The notes beneath the pieces were generated by a model, which worked only from the letters and a program-made list of their open reading frames with translations, was not told where the DNA came from and did no database searches. This document shows, piece by piece, positions 45,620 to 58,326 of a stretch of DNA of 64,000 bases. Every line of letters begins with the position of its first letter. Positions within the stretch are counted from its first letter, which is position 1. The position numbers and the translations under genes were made by a program. This DNA comes from Phialocephala subalpina (Eukaryota > Ascomycota > Leotiomycetes > Helotiales > Mollisiaceae): the NCBI GenBank assembly GCA_900073065.1, contig FJOG01000078.1, positions 71,058 through 135,057 of the forward strand, in the 5' to 3' direction.

Positions 45620-48600
45620 GAGCCGATCTTGGATTTATACTCGCTTATATACACGTAATTACATAATAATTTATTATATAATAAAGTATTATATAAAGAA
45701 TTATTATACGAGAATTTGTTATATAAATAACCCGCTGCATAACTTCTTATTATATAACGACTTATTATATAATAAATAATTATATAACTATTTAATATAT
45801 AATTAGTATAAAGAAATATATTTGTTTTAAATAAAGTTTACTTCTTAAAAACGATTTTATTTATATATCTTATTTATAAGAATGAATTTTATCTTGATAA
45901 ATAATTAGATAATAAGGAAATATTACCTTATATAATTAAAGAATAATAGCTTTTAACTTAATATGATAAATTGAATTTTATAAGAACAAATTATTTAATA
46001 TTAATAAATATTATTCTCGTAATAAATACTATTAAAATAATATTAATATAATTAATAAACGATAAAGTTTAAAGTTCCTATAGTTTACTATATAATACCA
46101 ATATAAGAATTTGGAAGTATTTGCCTAAATTATAAATTATAGTCAAGTTAAAACCTTTCGTCGTATTTATAAAATTAAATTTATTATTTTTAATAAATTC
46201 GAACCAAATATTAATTATTTGTAAAATATATAATTATAAAACGCATATTATATTAACCCTTAAAAAATAAACAAAATTAATAATTTATTTAATTTGTAAT
46301 ATATTTATCTTATTTTACTTTATTATTTATATTAAATTATATTAATATTATAAAATATTTTTTATTTTTATTTTTATTATATAATTATTTTATATAAATA
46401 TAATATATTTAAAAAAATTAAATATAAAATTAATTTAAAATATAATTTTTTTTATATATATAAAATATTATTAAATTAAATTTATAAAATTTAAATAAAA
46501 ATATTTTAATATATAATTAAATATAAAAAAATACGAGAAAATTATAAAAAATAAAATCAAAAATAATTAAATTTAAATTGATTTTTATTATATTAATAAA
46601 TTTAATTTTNNNNNNNNNNNNNNNNNNNNNNNNNNNNNNNNNNNNNNNNNNNNNNNNNNNNNNNNNNNNNNNNNNNNNNNNNNNNNNNNNNNNNNNNNNN
46701 NNNNNNNNNNNNNNNNNNNNNNNNNNNNNNNNNNNNNNNNNNNNNNNNNNNNNNNNNNNNNNNNNNNNNNNNNNNNNNNNNNNNNNNNNNNNNNNNNNNN
46801 NNNNNNNNNNNNNNNNNNNNNNNNNNNNNNNNNNNNNNNNNNNNNNNNNNNNNNNNNNNNNNNNNNNNNNNNNNNNNNNNNNNNNNNNNNNNNNNNNNNN
46901 NNNNNNNNNNNNNNNNNNNNNNNNNNNNNNNNNNNNNNNNNNNNNNNNNNNNNNNNNNNNNNNNNNNNNNNNNNNNNNNNNNNNNNNNNNNNNNNNNNNN
47001 NNNNNNNNNNNNNNNNNNNNNNNNNNNNNNNNNNNNNNNNNNNNNNNNNNNNNNNNNNNNNNNNNNNNNNNNNNNNNNNNNNNNNNNNNNNNNNNNNNNN
47101 NNNNNNNNNNNNNNNNNNNNNNNNNNNNNNNNNNNNNNNNNNNNNNNNNNNNNNNNNNNNNNNNNNNNNNNNNNNNNNNNNNNNNNNNNNNNNNNNNNNN
47201 NNNNNNNNNNNNNNNNNNNNNNNNNNNNNNNNNNNNNNNNNNNNNNNNNNNNNNNNNNNNNNNNNNNNNNNNNNNNNNNNNNNNNNNNNNNNNNNNNNNN
47301 NNNNNNNAATTTAATTATTTTTCGATAAAATAAAATTTTTAATAATATATAATTTAATCGTATATTTAAATATTTTTATATATATTAAATCGATTATAAA
47401 ATTTAATTAATATATTATATTATTATTACGATTTAATATAATTTTCGATTTTAATTTCGAAAATATAAATTAATATAATTATTTATTATATATTTTATTT
47501 ATAAATTAATTTATATTTATTTATTTTTTCGATAATAAACTTTTTGAATTTCATAATAAAATCTAATCTCATTATTAATTATTATTATAATATTTATATT
47601 TGATTTTTTATTATTTATTATTAATTTCGTAATAAAAATTATTATATTTATTCTTATTATTAACTTTTAATTCGTATTTATAATTAGTATTAAAATCCTT
47701 ATATCCTTATATTATAATTTTTATTTATATATTATTTATATTTTATTCATATTATATACTCGCGTTATTTTTCTTTAATTTTAATATTATATTTTATTTT
47801 ATAATTATAATATTTAAATTAATAAAAGTTTTTTTTAAATTTATATTAATTAATAAATCAAATTTATATAATTTAAATATTATTAAAAATATTAATTTTA
47901 TTAATAAAATAAAAATTTATATTAAAAATTTATAAAAATATTTAAAAGATTTTTCTAATAATATCAAATTAAATATTTAATATTTAAATATTATTTTTTA
48001 TATTAAAAATAAAATTTTAAATAAAATTTTAAAATAATAAAATTAAAAAAAATACTAATAATTAAACTAAAATTTTAATTATAAATATTAATAATTCAAA
48101 ATATATATACGAAAAAAAATATTCTTAGAATTAATATTATAAATTATTTAAAAAATTATTTTAATATCGCAAAAAACTTATTTTGATTCCTTAAAACCCA
48201 ATAAAATAAAACTCGTAAAAATCCTTTTTAAGCCCCTTATTAAAAATTAGCGATTTCTAATAAATTATATTTATAATATAAATAAATTTGCGTTAAAATA
48301 ATATTACTTATATAAGCGTATAAATTAAAAAGAAAGATATTTCCATAGTATAATAAGAAAGTTTATATAAAGTAATATTATATTCTAAAATATCTTTTGA
48401 TTCTCGAATATCGGAAAAAGCTTGAAATTATACTTTTAGGATTACGAGAATATAAAGTCGCTAATAGGCGATATAAGAAATCGATAAGATTAATATAATG
48501 GGAATTTAAGCCGAGAAGAAGAAATTCTTAATAAATACCTTTAAATTCATTTTGCTTAAATTTTATTCTAATTAATATAAAACGAGAAAAAGATATCTTA

Positions 48601-50590
48601 ATAATAATAAATTAAATCCTTAAATTAAAACGGATTATAAGTTTAATAAAAATAGGAAAATTTATAACTATAATAATAAGACGGAAATAAAGCGAGATAT
48701 AAAAGAATTAATTTGTTTATAAAATAAAAATATTAATATAAGAAAGTAATTTACTAAAATGGAAAATAAGTAAAAGTAAAAGTTCTTAACAAAAAAATAA
48801 ATTAATATTATCGTCGAAAAGTAAATATTAATTCTTATTTATTAACGAAAAAGAAAAAAGTTAATTAAATTAAGAATAAAAAGCTTTAGAAAAGAGTAAT
48901 CAAAAGTGTCGGTTCGTTACAATCGGAGATACGCATCACTGTGAGGTTATACGCGTCTATGATGGAGAGGTAGGTCGTAGGGGTCAAACTGGTGGTTCAT
49001 TCTTGTTGTCTTATATCATCTTGTCTTCTGTTGTTCTGTTCTAAGTGATGGAGGCCAGCTCTCGATGAAGTGAAGTCGGTGCACGCTAAGCTTAAACCGG
49101 TAAGCGGTTTAAACACGTGATATTTATTCCGACAAAAAGAATAACAAATTTGTTAGAAGAATAGTAAATAATTATTAAAGTATAAAAAAGTAAACAAAAA
49201 AATATAAATAAGAAATTAAAAGTACTTCGTAAATCAAAAGCTTTAATTTATTATTATAATATTAAAATAAATACGATTAATTTAAGCTTATTAAGAGTTA
49301 TATTTAAGCGATAATAATATATAAATCTAGAGTTTAAATAGTTTAAAGTTTAATTTACCTAAGATAAAAACTTGATTTTTATCTTTAATAGTAAGTTTTC
49401 TTAAGTATTAAAAAAAGTTTTTGAAGTTAAATTAAATCGATTAAAATCAAGCAAAATTCTAATCGATAATCAAATACGTTATAATTATTATAAAAGGGTA
49501 ATAACTCTCTTAGAGGAAAACCACCCAATCTTATATAATTGGTAACTTTGATAGCAATTTAACTTGTTTATATTATTCGTATTATTTATTATTAATAATG
49601 CGTTATAAGTAGATTGGCTAGCAAAAAGAAGTGGTAAGAAGGTTATTATTATTTCTCAGAGAGCAAAAGGCTCCTTATATACTAGAGGATACGTGGCTAA
49701 TATAAACCTCCGAAATTATTACTATAAATAGGGATTTTTGAAGTAGAATAAATCGCCCCGCCATATTATATAAATACAAAACTATTAACTCTATCAAATG
49801 GGCAAGCTATAAGCTTTACGATTCGCTTAATTCTATTAAATACTTTGAAAAATATTTATAATAATAATAACTAAAGAAAATATTCAAACCTAAGAATTCT
49901 AATGGAAATTACTAAGATAATTATCGAAGTTAAAATAACGCCGATATTTATTATTATTATTTGGTATTAATTAATAATAAATCTTAATTTCTTTAAAAAG
50001 CTTATTAAATTAATAGGATATTATATTATTTTGCCGCCGAAAGTTAATTATATTCTAATAATCTCATAATTTCGAGAAAACTTATTTCGAAAGTTTATAA
50101 TAAAGCTCGATATATTTTTCCCCTTATTATTCGCGGGAAATTATTTAGTTAGTACAAACCATCGAATTAGACCGGACATTTAAACGCTGCGACTTATAAC
50201 GCTACTACTTATTCAACTTTAGAAGCCGCCAATTAAGAGAGATTTTAGCGACTTTCTAGGTATAACTTAGGAATATATTATATAGGGCCGAGTACTTCGA
50301 ACGGAATTGCGGAAATGGCTCGGAATCGGCTTCACTTTTGCATTAACTCTTTTGCGGGAGGCTATACAGGTGGCCTCATAGCCACTTGTAGAAGGTGGGG
50401 GCGATAGGGACGAAAATAAAGAACTTATTAAGGGTTCGGAATAGGGATTTCAATCGAAAACGAACTTGGTCTTTAAATCGCTACGCAAAAGATATAAAAT
50501 GTAAAACAAAGTATTATAATTAAAATGCTTTATATTATTAATATTAATAAATAGTTAACCAGAAAAGCGATTAAACGATAAAAGCGTTTA
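45620..50590. other. Large AT-rich RIP-type block
   Basis: About 5 kb almost wholly of A/T with dense TA, stops in all frames and no readable gene. This is typical of RIP-mutated transposon clusters in ascomycetes. Composition recovers partly after about 49500 (for example around 50160-50420, with GGCCGAGTACTTCGAACGG), perhaps a less mutated element remnant. A small normal-composition island sits at 48905-49120. Confidence 0.75.
46610..47307. other. Assembly gap (698 N)
   Basis: A run of unknown bases inside the AT-rich block; the open frame spanning it is meaningless. Confidence 0.99.
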
Positions 50591-50602
50591 GGCAATGTGG
50601 GA

Positions 50603-50830
50603 GGCTGGACGACGGGAATGGCTGGACGACGGGAATGGCTGGACGACGGGAATGGCTGGACGACGGGAATGGCTGGACGACGGGAATGGCTGGACGACGG
50701 GAATGGCTGGACGACGGGAATGGCTGGACGACGGAAGCGACTGGACGAGAAGAGCGGCTGTGGACGAGGTAAGAGGCTAGACGATGTGAGAGGCTAGACG
50801 AGGGAGTGGCTGGACGACAGAAGCGTCTGG
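50603..50830. repeat. 17-bp minisatellite GGCTGGACGACGGGAAT
   Basis: Seven perfect copies from 50603, then about six increasingly diverged units (GGCTGGACGACGGAAGC, GGCTAGACGATGTGAGA, GGCTGGACGACAGAAGC) to about 50830. The unit is not a multiple of three, so all frames of one strand stay open; I do not read it as coding. It sits exactly at the edge of the AT-rich block. Confidence 0.95.
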
Positions 50831-51421
50831 AGCCAGAACAAGCCCCTTTGGGAGCTAAAATGGCCTCTTAGTACATGCTCAGGCTGACTCTGCCGTGTGC
50901 TCAGGTTGCTCAGGCCGAGCTCAGGCTGTGCTTAGGCATGCTCAGGAATGCTCACCCTCGGCTCAGATTAAAGCGGCAGCTACTCACGTCCAAACACTAA
51001 AACGGAACTAGCGAAAAAAAAGTTGAGTCTGACTTATATGGCAGACACACTTGAGAGCTCGAGATGCAACCTTTTGTGTTATCGTGCTCCCTTTTCAACT
51101 GCAATATTTTTCATGTATTCCTAATTAGTGCCGCTTTTTAACAGGTCTATTGGAGGCGTTCTTCACCGATAACATGCAACTTGATTTGTCCACGAGGAAG
51201 TCATTGGAATGCCCCCAAGGACGCTGAAACGAGACGCAGAAGGAGTCCGCAAGTCTGCCTAGAGAACGTCTTTGTATTATTAGTCTATGCATGGAGGCCT
51301 CTTTTCGGGCATTGAGAGTGTGAGGCTTGGCGCAAATGAGCCCAACGTCAATGCTCAAAGACTTATGAAATAACGAGGTCATTCTATCATCATTTATCGC
51401 ATATTTTGAAAACACCACACT

Positions 51422-53481
51422 ATGTTTGACAAAATGCATTCACGTTCATCACGTGCAATCATGCTTGAGACTCCCGTGGCTGGCATGGCTCGTGTTAACA
51501 AGTGCGAACCGTCAAAGGTTACAATGCTAGAAACGAAATTCGTAAGTGGAGATTGTCGCATACTTCGTCGCCTGCTAGAAACGAGATTCGGGAAAGATAA
51601 TGAGGATGGGGATACCAGGCAAGATGAGTACCAGGGAGAAGGTAAGAATACTTTTTTGACGCTCTCTCAGACTAGAACTAAAGATAACTAGGAAGAAGTC
51701 AAATCCCATGCCAAGTCAGCAGCGAGGCCCGCGATACTGCCATGTTAATCGGACTCGGCAGGCGAACCCCCATGTAACGCATCATCCCGAGCAGGAGAAC
51801 ATGTGTCCTAAAATCGTCGAAAACCCACTTCACTTGAGCCTGAATCTTTGGGGCAAAGAAGATATCTCAGCTTGGAAGAACCTCCCGGGAGCAGGAAAAG
51901 AATGGAGAAGTTTCGCTCTCTCAAAAACAGCATCGATATCCTCACCCATGATAACATTAAAGAATCGATTGCCAAATGTCAGGTCAATGAAACGCCATCC
52001 AACATGCTGCGCAATGCCTCTGAACATGTTGCGGAAACTGGGAAAACCTAGGCCCTGTTTCGTCCCCCTCCAAAAACAGTCCGAACCCTACCCAGCTTCG
52101 ACATACGCAGAAACTTGGGCTGAAGAACTTCTAGATGAAGAATCTGGTATTGATTTCAGAGATGACATCGACAGATCTTCCTCAGCCACAAGCGAAGTTC
52201 ATCCATTGATCAACGTCACATATCTAACAGGAACGATTATCAACTCGCAGATCAAGCTCCTATTTTTCAAACACTATGACCGATACGCTCATACCTATGC
52301 AGCCAAGAATATTTACAAGGAAGCTGTATATGATGTAAGGGTGTATTATTTTGGGGAGGTAGGTGTCAAGCAAAAAAGGGGTTTGAAATGTGATTGTGCG
52401 GGGTGGAAAAAATGCCCTGAGTTTCTGAATTCTTGGCGTCAAGGGGATCTGGTCTTCCTTGTTTTCTTGGTCAGCGAAGTGACGGTGCCAATTGATGTCG
52501 GGGATATGAATGCGTTTCCACCTCTCAAGAACTGTAGGTTATTGATCTCATACAACACATCACCGGACTGAGCTAACATTCTCTCTTAGCACGCGTCAAA
52601 GTTCGGCCTGACTCAGGGCTTCAAAATCCCACAGAAGCCCCTAGGCAACTATATTCGAAAATCTTGCCCTTATGGGAAGCAGAAACTCCAAAACCTTCTT
52701 CGAAAGGTTAGAACTTCTGAGTCAAGTCAAAGTCGAATATAGCTAACGAGCCTGCAGAAAAATCACCAAAGGCCCCTAATCCCCGATCGTACGATATTTT
52801 ACTGCGTAGAAACTTTTTGAAACGATGCAGTGAGCTTGGAATACAGGCTCAGTCCTACAGAGGAGCGAGCGTGCCAAAGAGCAAGTATCAAGCTGATGAG
52901 AAGTATAAGAAAGTGCGAGGGAAGAGCTCTAAGAGTAAGAGAATTTGGGAGATCCCATCAAAGCAAGATGTTTTACAAAAAGCTGAATCGTGGAGAACGA
53001 CGAATGAGCATACCAAGAACAGGATAACCGGTCGACCATCCACAGAACAGAGTTCGGGAAAAGAAGAGAAGACTCCCCCAAGCGCCACAGTAAGCGACAA
53101 TTCCTTCATCGGAGCACGGCAGCCAGGACATGTCTCTGGGGTGATGAGAATGCCATCTCTACCAGAGAAATCAGAGATGCCAGAGAGATTTTCCACCAAG
53201 CTTCATGAGGCCAAAGCCTCAAATACTCGTCCCGAAGCAACAGGTGAGTTTTCCTCCCCATTTACCGCTAGTAAAGTCTCGGTGTCATTTTCTTACTAGA
53301 GATCCTTGAACAGAAACTTCGGGTGCAGGAACAGTTCAGACTTCAGACACTAGCCGAAAACCGAAAATGCCAGCTAAACGAAAAGCCAAATCAACTGAGT
53401 CTAGAAGGCGGAAACGGCACGAGCTTCGAAATAAAGCGCGATTTCCAAAAGAGGTTGGTGAGGATGACAGAAGTACAGTAG
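51422..53481 (+). CDS. Unrecognised seven-exon gene, 565 residues
   Basis: Exons 51422-51641, 51692-51773, 51871-52027, 52080-52533, 52590-52706, 52758-53243 and 53300-53481; introns of 50, 97, 52, 56, 51 and 56 nt, all GT..AG. All phases close without internal stops. That is strong support for a real gene, although the third and fourth junctions use weaker signals. The N-terminal half is hydrophilic (SRRTPI-LEEPPGSRKRM, NSIDILTHDNIKESIAK). The centre has a more globular part with YAETWAEELLDEES, SQIKLLFFKHYDRYAHTYAA and a Cys cluster CDCAGWKKC. The C-terminal half is basic and disordered, ending in a coiled-coil-like stretch (EILEQKLRVQEQFRLQTLAE). No known domain is recognised. A nuclear or scaffold role would be a guess. 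Confidence 0.65.
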
Positions 53482-54809
53482 ACAAGGATTATATCTAGAA
53501 TAAGCAACCGGCAGGCTCAATTTTCAGCATCGTCTGGTTCTAGAAGTCTGTAGCGGAACACTGGTTCACCCTTCTGTCCCCGGTCTTGGAGTTGAAACGG
53601 GTTGCAAATATCGCTACAGGCACAGAGTAAGACACCATGCCTTCCGCCTCATACGTTCGCTCTAACAAGAGACCCTAGAATATAGCGATTTCGAGCAAAA
53701 GTACCTGAGCTTAGGAGAAAGGCACTGCACTAGCTTCGGCATTGCCAATAAGCTCTTTCCTCCAAAAAGCTCCAACATAGTGTTTGAGGTATAAAGATGG
53801 TCGAGGAGAATCTGTAAGAGTGGAGGCTGATGAGCGAACAGAAGGCACGTAAGTATAGTCCGTGAGAAGGAGAGTTTATTTTAATTTTAATTAGACTCTG
53901 CCTTCATGCTTTGTAGGTGCTGTCAGCAGGTGCCACGTGCCGTCCGTGCTGGAGCTCTCAATTACGGTTCTCGCGGATTTATTTTCGAGTTTCATCAAGT
54001 CAGTACATGTGATATCCAGAGCAAAGGAACAAGCGAGTGCAGGGGCTTGGAATAAGGCTAGCGATAAAGGGCTAGTACCGCTCAAAACGTGGGTCAGAAA
54101 TAAAAATTATTGAGAGTTGGAAACTGAAGCCGATTTCAAATTTTACTATATGGGACACCGCAAAATTGAACTGCAAAGATTCTCAAATTTGACTCCTCAA
54201 CTAATGAGCTTTTGAGTTGTTTGATCTTTAAAAAGGGGTGATCTCTCGACACTCAGGTAGGAGGGGCTCGCTTAGCGCACAAAACACCAGCAAAAAACAT
54301 CACCAACCACCCTTCTCAACCACAGATATCAAGAAGCAAAAAAGAGCAAAAAGAATATCATTTGGCGACCACCACGGGACTCTGTACTCCATTAGTACGG
54401 TATTCGGATTGTATCCAAAGTGTTTTAAAGACTCACCGAACCCGCAACCTCAGTCTTACAACCTTGCAGTCGTAGGAGGACCGCGCGCTACCATTGCGCC
54501 AAGCAGCCTCGCAAGATCAAGTTTCGCTCAATCTTTGGCAATGATTTGATAGCATTTTTGCAAAATTTTGCTTATTTAAATCAATACGGGTAACACCAAG
54601 GTGCCAAGGAATGCCCCACTACCAAGCCTCAAGCTAACCTCCATTGGTTATGAATCACCTCCAAGAATGGTAGGAGGCATCATCCGAGCATGTGACACCC
54701 AAAAGGGAAGCCACTTTGAGGATTTAAGCATATCTATTCCTTTGTTTTTGATTTCTTGGTCTAAAAGTTTGGTTTTTCGTTATTCTACTCGCGTGCGTTC
54801 TATGTTCTT
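53482..54809. other. Intergenic, no gene seen
   Basis: Between the plus-strand unknown gene and the 3' end of the minus-strand peptidase-like gene. A plus-strand frame from 54601 is antisense to the latter and is not supported. Confidence 0.45.
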
Positions 54810-55931
54810 TCAAGATACAGGTCTGAACCCCACTCTTCCAAGCGGAGCATCAAACGCCACCTCCCAAGCTCTATACACATGCCTTCCTGTGTTCACAAAT
54901 GGCACTCTGGCGTCATTCAAAGCTACAGACACCTTTGTAGGCGTAACTCCTTCAGTCACGTTCTCTCCCACCACGAACTCATCGAGAGCCACTCCAAAGT
55001 CAATCTTCACGTCCGACCCAGAGACCAACAAAGTCGAGTTCGGTGACAGCGAAACTGAAGCATTCGACGGGAGTGTGATATACGAGTTGCTCAACCCTGT
55101 ATCCAAAAGTGCAGTCCCAACAGAACAAGTCGCGCCATCCACAGACATACAAGCAGGAATGGCACCCCAATCAAACGGATTCCTCGGCGTCGTCGAGTCG
55201 ATCATCGGTAGCCAAACATACTCCATTCCTTCCATATTCTCCTCCGTCAAACCAATAGTGACTCCCTCTTTCGTGATAATATACCCAGGCCAAAAATCCT
55301 CCAATGTCCCACCAATCCTCACAACGTTCAAAAACGGATTCTTGTCCGGAGTACCCTGCGGCATCCCGTCACCCTGCCTATCAAACCCAACCCCCATGAT
55401 GCGAATACCAGTTGGGTACTCCGTAACAGGCGGCAAATACCCATCCGGATCTGTAGGACAAGATCCCTCATTGACCGTCGAATTATACTTCGTAGTCCCA
55501 TTACAAATCGTGACCGAAGTCACGCAAAGAACTGGAACCTGTGAATGAATAACCTCATGATCTGGATCTTCGAGATTGAAATACACGTCTTTTGGGATCC
55601 AGTTCCCAGTGTATAGACGTTTGGAGGAGGAGAGGTATTCCCAGCCAGATGGGTAGCAGGAGGCTTCTGAGAGGTTCCATTCGGGGATGTCGATTGCCGA
55701 TATTACCATGCCTGTGCTGCCTGTGTCGACGAAGGGGGTGTAGTTTGTTGATGAGATGTCGGAGGAGAACCAGAAGTTTACGAGTTGGTAATCTGTGAAG
55801 GGGATCGCAGAGTCCACGTCGACGAAAGGGATGAGGGCTGAAGTGTTGAAGCCATCGTAGTCGCTGGCATTTGCTCCAGCTGTGAGCACGGAAGTGGCAC
55901 CTAGGACTCGGAGGAACTGCTGGAAAAGCAT
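54810..55931 (-). CDS. Secreted aspartic-peptidase-like protein
   Basis: A single exon of 373 residues. MLFQQFLRVLGATSVLTAGA is a signal peptide. Two DTG motifs stand where a pepsin-fold enzyme has its catalytic pair: VDTGSTGMV (Asp69) and LLDTGLSNSYI (Asp277), about 208 residues apart. Between them are MGVGFDRQGDGMP and the Cys-containing SVTICNGTTKYN; the end AWEVAFDAPLGRVGFRPVS is the usual closing beta hairpin (the GFA-type motif). Several NxS/T sites suggest secretion through the ER. The flap Tyr context and other subsites are not clear, so activity is uncertain; an inactive family member is possible. No propeptide is obvious. It is divergent from classical fungal pepsins. Confidence 0.8.
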   Translation of the reverse strand: MLFQQFLRVLGATSVLTAGANASDYDGFNTSALIPFVDVDSAIPFTDYQLVNFWFSSDISSTNYTPFVDTGSTGMVISAIDIPEWNLSEASCYPSGWEYLSSSKRLYTGNWIPKDVYFNLEDPDHEVIHSQVPVLCVTSVTICNGTTKYNSTVNEGSCPTDPDGYLPPVTEYPTGIRIMGVGFDRQGDGMPQGTPDKNPFLNVVRIGGTLEDFWPGYIITKEGVTIGLTEENMEGMEYVWLPMIDSTTPRNPFDWGAIPACMSVDGATCSVGTALLDTGLSNSYITLPSNASVSLSPNSTLLVSGSDVKIDFGVALDEFVVGENVTEGVTPTKVSVALNDARVPFVNTGRHVYRAWEVAFDAPLGRVGFRPVS

Positions 55932-56500
55932 GATCTTGCTCGGTGGATGCCTGGTGGATGATGACCGACGAGTGCACAGAAAAGGTGGTCCTTTTGCGAA
56001 TAATGCGCCAATTCAAGAGCTTTGCATCATCGTGATATGTCTGACGCTGAAGGACGAGGAGGCTGGGAGGCTGAACAAACCCCACCTTCCGTTGTTGGAA
56101 TAGCGTTGCTGCCCCTGGAGATTCAGGGGAAGATCACTGAAGCTACTCCCAACGTCTTCCGAGTTCACTTACAATCATCACTTCACGATCCTCAATCAAC
56201 TTTCAAACGAAAGACCCTCCTCGTGCGGGACAACGAAAGTTGAGTACAAGGATGAAGTTTTCGCATCCGACCTAGAGAGATAAAGGGCATCTTTGAATGT
56301 CCCAAATGTGGTGGGTGTATATCCTTCAGGGCTTCAATCGCTAAATTTCAGCTTTGTTGCTACCACTACAGGGCTCTCATTGATCGAAACGCAATACATA
56401 CCTATATCACGATAATAAGACCACCCCACTAAGAGAGAACATAGATATGCTATTGTTTTCCTCGACCAACCATATTACAAACATCAGAAACTCAATCAGG
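55932..56500. other. Intergenic, no gene seen
   Basis: Spacer between two minus-strand secreted-protein genes, presumably the promoter of the peptidase-like gene and the terminator of the beta-lactamase-like gene. Confidence 0.4.
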
Positions 56501-58326
56501 TCACACCTTGTTCAAATCAATCCTCAGCGCCAACGGCTGAACATTCGTCACCTTCCCACTCCCATCCACAGAAAACATAAACTCATCCAACGCCTGCGCC
56601 CCATAAACCAAACCCGTAGGATCAATCCACGTCCCACAAGTAGCCATAAACATACTATCCTGCGCCGTCCCACTCAAATCCTCAAACACAGCCTTCATCG
56701 CAACCTGCTTACTCCCATCTGTATTCACGACCTCAAGATCAGTAGGATACAATCTCGCGCTGAAGTTTGGACTAATGTAACTCAAAGACAAAAGGTTGGC
56801 TGCTAGAAGCATATCCGTCCCATTACTGATCCAAGACGTGATCCCTATCCCCGGTCTATTCGGATCCGTCGCCAACACAATAGAAGAATTAATGGTGGTA
56901 CTTTTATAAGTCCCACCATACGTAGCCTGAGCTTCCTCTCTCGCCGTTTGTTCCATAGCAGGCATAATCGCGTTTCCAAAAATATTTGCAATTGCCCAAT
57001 TACTAAGACCAAGATCACCTGCGACCAAAATCGAGAATCCGATGTCGTATTCTGGTAAAATGGAGATGAGGGAGCTGTAAGAGCCGATTCGGCCAGCTTT
57101 GTTGAATGAGGTGATGATTTCGTAGGGTCGATCGGGGTGGAGTTGGAACCGACGGAGGCCCCAGGGCCAGCCGACTGTTTCTCGCATGTCTGATGTGAGA
57201 GTGGCGGGTTTGAGCCAACGTCTGGTTTGGGCGGAGGACATGAGGGTTGACTTCAAGATGGAACGGCCAAGTGCGGAGAGGTCGTTTGCTGATGAGAACA
57301 TGCCTCCGGCTCTGAAGTTTGTGAGTAGAAGATTGGGGGGTGCGGGGTAAGTGGACTCACGGTGTTTCTTCACCCAGTTGTACAGCCCATTGTGTATCTT
57401 TCCACGTGCCAGGAATGACTCCAGTGGACTCACTTGGAGTAGTATAGAAAGTGTTGTTCAGACCAAGGGGCTTGAGAATCTTGTCCTCGATAGATGACTG
57501 GAAGGTCTTGCCCGTGATGCTTTCTAGTGCATAGGCAAAGATCTGAAAAGCAATGTTGGAGTACGCTGGTGTCTCAGCTGAAGCAAACGCAGGATACAAA
57601 TGCTGGAACGTCTGAAAGAACTGTGTGCGATTGCAAAGTGGATAGGCCCCACAAGGTGGGATCGCAGCTGCTGCCAATGGTGGGAATCCAAGTGCAACGG
57701 ACTCATTTTGCTTCATTGTCAGAGTGAGCTCTCCGATGATGGTGTCTGGATCATGTTAGTTTTCATCTGCTTCTAGATTTTGGAAACTTACTGTCGTTCG
57801 AAATCCCAGCCATGTGACTCGCCAATTCCCCTATCGTGATATCATCCCATGCTACCTTAGTGAGTGCATTGCCAGTCTGGTTTGCAGCAAGTGCTGCAAG
57901 CTCAGGCACAAATTTGGTGATGGGATCATTAAAGTGAGCGTCTCCAGCTTCAATTAGGAATGCGTACACAGAGAACACTTTCGTTGGACTGCCTATCCTG
58001 AAGACGGTATTAGCGTCAACTTTTGTGACTCCGGTCGTGTTCTGATTCGTGAGGTTCTGAGCCGTATGTGAATGTTGGAAGATCGGTGTTGAGTCGCTGG
58101 CTGAGAAAATTTGGATCGAGTATGAATTATCGTATGTTCCTGTGGAATTATCTCCATCTATCGCATTAAACAGTGCCGTCAAGTTCTTCACGGCGCCCTG
58201 CAAGACAGCACTTTTGGAGAGAGATTGCGGTTTGGGGAAAGTCGGTCCCATCAACGGACAATTCGTCCCGGCATTACACAAAGATATGACTAGGAAGACA
58301 AAGATGAAACGAAGAAGAAGAGACAT
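56501..58326 (-). CDS. Secreted beta-lactamase-related (class C-like serine hydrolase) protein
   Basis: Exons 57792-58326, 57361-57745 and 56501-57311; introns of 46 and 49 nt. Phases close to 576 residues. The signal peptide is MSLLLRFIFVFLVISLCNA. The N-terminal domain has the SxxK nucleophile GSPTKVF (Ser113, Lys116), then TIGELASHMAGI, the typical H-loop after it. The YxN motif is AYSNIAF (Tyr240, Asn242), with LKPLGLNNTFY following and PAGGMFSSANDL across intron 2. The third (KTG-like) position may be GRIGSYSS. A C-terminal all-beta domain (about residues 400-576, TYGGTYKSTTINSS..) is as in fungal PF00144 proteins such as LACTB-like and hydrolase members of secondary-metabolite loci. Substrate unknown. 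Multiple glycosylation sites fit secretion. Confidence 0.88.

Noticed and set aside
46578..47333. 251-codon open frame
   Set aside because: Almost all of it is the N run of the assembly gap.
50595..50797. Repetitive GWTTGMAGRREWLDDG-type peptide
   Set aside because: Created by the 17-bp minisatellite, which leaves all frames open; no flanking coding sequence.
54601..55548. 315-codon plus-strand frame
   Set aside because: Antisense to the peptidase-like gene, which has a signal peptide and catalytic motifs; the plus frame has neither.
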